NCBI RefSeq assembly: GCF_038007285.1
Contig: NZ_JBBOWX010000001.1
Location: 4,286,001-4,350,000, forward strand
Reading direction: 5' to 3'
From: Sporosarcina sp. FSL K6-3457
Lineage (GTDB): Bacteria; Bacillota; Bacilli; Bacillales_A; Planococcaceae
Length of the DNA stretch: 64,000 nt
A program made the translations under genes and the position numbers. How positions within the stretch are numbered: the stretch's first letter is position 1; each line of letters opens with the position of its first letter. Shown piece after piece: positions 61,542 through 64,000 of the stretch. Under the pieces are notes generated by a model. The model worked only from the letters and a program-made list of their open reading frames with translations, did not search any database and was not told the DNA's origin.

Positions 61542-62344
61542 CTCTTCCTCCCACGCCATTCCGCATTCAACAAACCCGAAAACAAAATAATAACTGCCGA
61601 CAAATAAAACCATAAAACCAGTAAAATAATTCCCGACAACTGGCCATATAACAATGTATAATCAACATTTGATACATAATCTCCAAACACAAGTGAAAAC
61701 AACTGCCAACCAAGCGTAGAAAAAATTGCACCTGGCAGTACTTCTTTTAACTTCATTTTCCCCGTTGGTACAACTTTATAAAATAATAGGAAGAATAGAA
61801 ACAAAAACAGTGTGCCCAGGCCCCATTTCACATTGGGCCAAACATATATCCAGCCTTGCCACTGCTCAATCGTATCATAATAAGTCACAACTCTATACAA
61901 TGCCTTCTCAATAATTGGTAGGTACAATGATAACGGTATAACAAGCATAAAGACCAGCGTCACCCTAAGATCACGTAACAGCACTTTCCAAAATGCATAA
62001 CGTCGTACATAGCCATTTGCTAAATCGAGCGAACGGGCTAGCGACTGAACCGCCATCGAAGAAATCCAAAACGCAGCAGCAAGGCTTGTATACAACACTT
62101 TTCCCTGTCCTTTATAAAGGATCATGCGGACATTCCTCTCTATTATAACGAATGCCTCATCCGGCGTGAAAGGTCTAAGAAACGTTAGTAGCATTTCTTC
62201 ATTCACCGGGAACAAACTAAGCAAGGAAAAGATAAAGATAAGAAAGGGAAACATCGACAGCAAAAGGTAATACGCCGTTTGCGCTGCCTGGTCAAAAAAT
62301 CGTTCCTTGAAAAAACGGGTTACAGCATTTCGAATAATCCTCAT
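61538..62344 (-). CDS. YihY/BrkB-family membrane protein
   Basis: A 268-residue protein with about six membrane segments, starting with the family pattern FFKERFFDQAAQTAYYLLLSMFPFLIFIFSLLSLFP. PTGKMKLKEVLPGAIFSTLGWQLFSLVFGDYVSN is the second conserved region. The family was once called ribonuclease BN; that activity belongs elsewhere, and its own role is unknown. It starts at ATG 62344 with AGAGGGG upstream. The stop overlaps the response regulator start, so expression is linked to the two-component system. Confidence 0.88.
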   Translation of the reverse strand: MRIIRNAVTRFFKERFFDQAAQTAYYLLLSMFPFLIFIFSLLSLFPVNEEMLLTFLRPFTPDEAFVIIERNVRMILYKGQGKVLYTSLAAAFWISSMAVQSLARSLDLANGYVRRYAFWKVLLRDLRVTLVFMLVIPLSLYLPIIEKALYRVVTYYDTIEQWQGWIYVWPNVKWGLGTLFLFLFFLLFYKVVPTGKMKLKEVLPGAIFSTLGWQLFSLVFGDYVSNVDYTLLYGQLSGIILLVLWFYLSAVIILFSGLLNAEWRGRKR

Positions 62345-62439
62345 TCATTCACCCCTCTACCTCAATATACCCTATTCGGAATAAGACAACGGGATAACCA
62401 TGAGAAGCGATAAGGAAATTTATGAGTTAAAATTAAACA

Positions 62440-62470
62440 CAAAAAAAGCCATTACCTATTGGTAATGACC
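62440..62470 (-). terminator. Terminator of the rRNA operon
   Basis: GTCATTACC pairs with GGTAATGGC on the minus strand and is followed by seven T, immediately after the 5S gene. Confidence 0.9.
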
Positions 62471-62474
62471 ATGT

Positions 62475-62590
<116 letters not shown>

Positions 62591-62777
62591 CTGCATGTCC
62601 TTTTCTCAAAGACAATACTCATTATATCAAATCTTTTGAGATTTGCAAGTACTTTTTTATGAACGGTACTTATTCGCTCAAAACTGAATAAAAGAGACAT
62701 TAAGACTTTTTAGCGTATTTCAGCTAAAATAGTCTTCCATAGTTCACAAATCAGGGCCAACCTGCCCTTTTTACTAT

Positions 62778-64000
<1,223 letters not shown>

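Noticed and set aside
62591..62777. tRNA genes in the 23S-5S spacer
   Set aside because: No cloverleaf or TTCRA-type loop could be found on either strand.

Overview
The window reads as chromosome of a low-GC, Gram-positive member of the Bacillales. Shine-Dalgarno sites are strong (AGGAGG type), GTG and TTG starts are common, and gene sets match Bacillus families: LmrA/LmrB, YkoFEDC, YtrA-type GntR, AhpCF, a Zur-box operon and an SLH surface protein. Several dispersed intergenic palindromes suggest Planococcaceae (Sporosarcina, Lysinibacillus or Solibacillus-like), but that assignment is an inference. The right edge is the 3' part of a 23S rRNA gene followed by 5S, both on the minus strand.

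Layout. 1-2.7 kb: edge of a membrane protein, then a TetR/DHA2 drug-efflux pair (lmrA-lmrB type) with a matching operator. 2.8-3.2 kb: non-coding remnant of an IS200/IS605-type element. 3.2-5.9 kb: LysR regulator, a frameshifted LysE-type exporter and a VanZ protein with an extra exported domain. 6.0-10.2 kb: five-gene operon of a YtrA-type GntR repressor and two ABC systems behind a near-perfect operator palindrome. 10.3-17.0 kb: six-gene operon (MFS, solute-binding lipoprotein, two permeases, two ATPases) with two Zur boxes, resembling the opine-metallophore (Cnt) export/import set without biosynthesis genes. 17.3-21.7 kb: a 1.46-kaa surface protein with seven RCC1 repeats, Ig-like modules and three SLH domains, followed by a two-component system.

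24-30.3 kb is decayed and mobile-looking: a frameshifted receiver-domain remnant, an HxlR/nitroreductase pair, then a segment between two ~79-bp direct copies of the topB promoter and 5' end. That segment holds a dehydratase/cyclodeaminase pair and a frameshifted tyrosine recombinase. topB follows. 32.8-38.9 kb: sucrose/raffinose cluster (PTS EIIBC, GH32, GH36, AraC regulator). 39-45.5 kb: oxidoreductase clusters (OYE, alpha/beta hydrolase, AKR, MDR, thioesterase) with three copies of one TetR operator (AGAATG-NN-CATTCT). 45.6 kb: an XRE regulator broken by an in-frame amber codon.

46-55 kb: GNAT, a TraB-like DUF5694 protein, a second DHA2 efflux pump, ahpC-ahpF behind Fur/PerR-type boxes, and flavin-dependent oxidoreductases. 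55.2-58.8 kb: TPP riboswitch and the ykoFEDC thiamine-precursor ECF transporter. 59-62.3 kb: a small haem-oxidase-like membrane protein, a YihY/BrkB protein and a two-component system. No CRISPR array and no tRNA gene was seen. The most interesting items are the 4-kb segment bounded by topB duplications, the orphan attenuator-like hairpin ahead of the dehydratase/cyclodeaminase genes, the Zur-box Cnt-like operon, the solo omega-RNA-like IS end, and the three-site TetR regulon.
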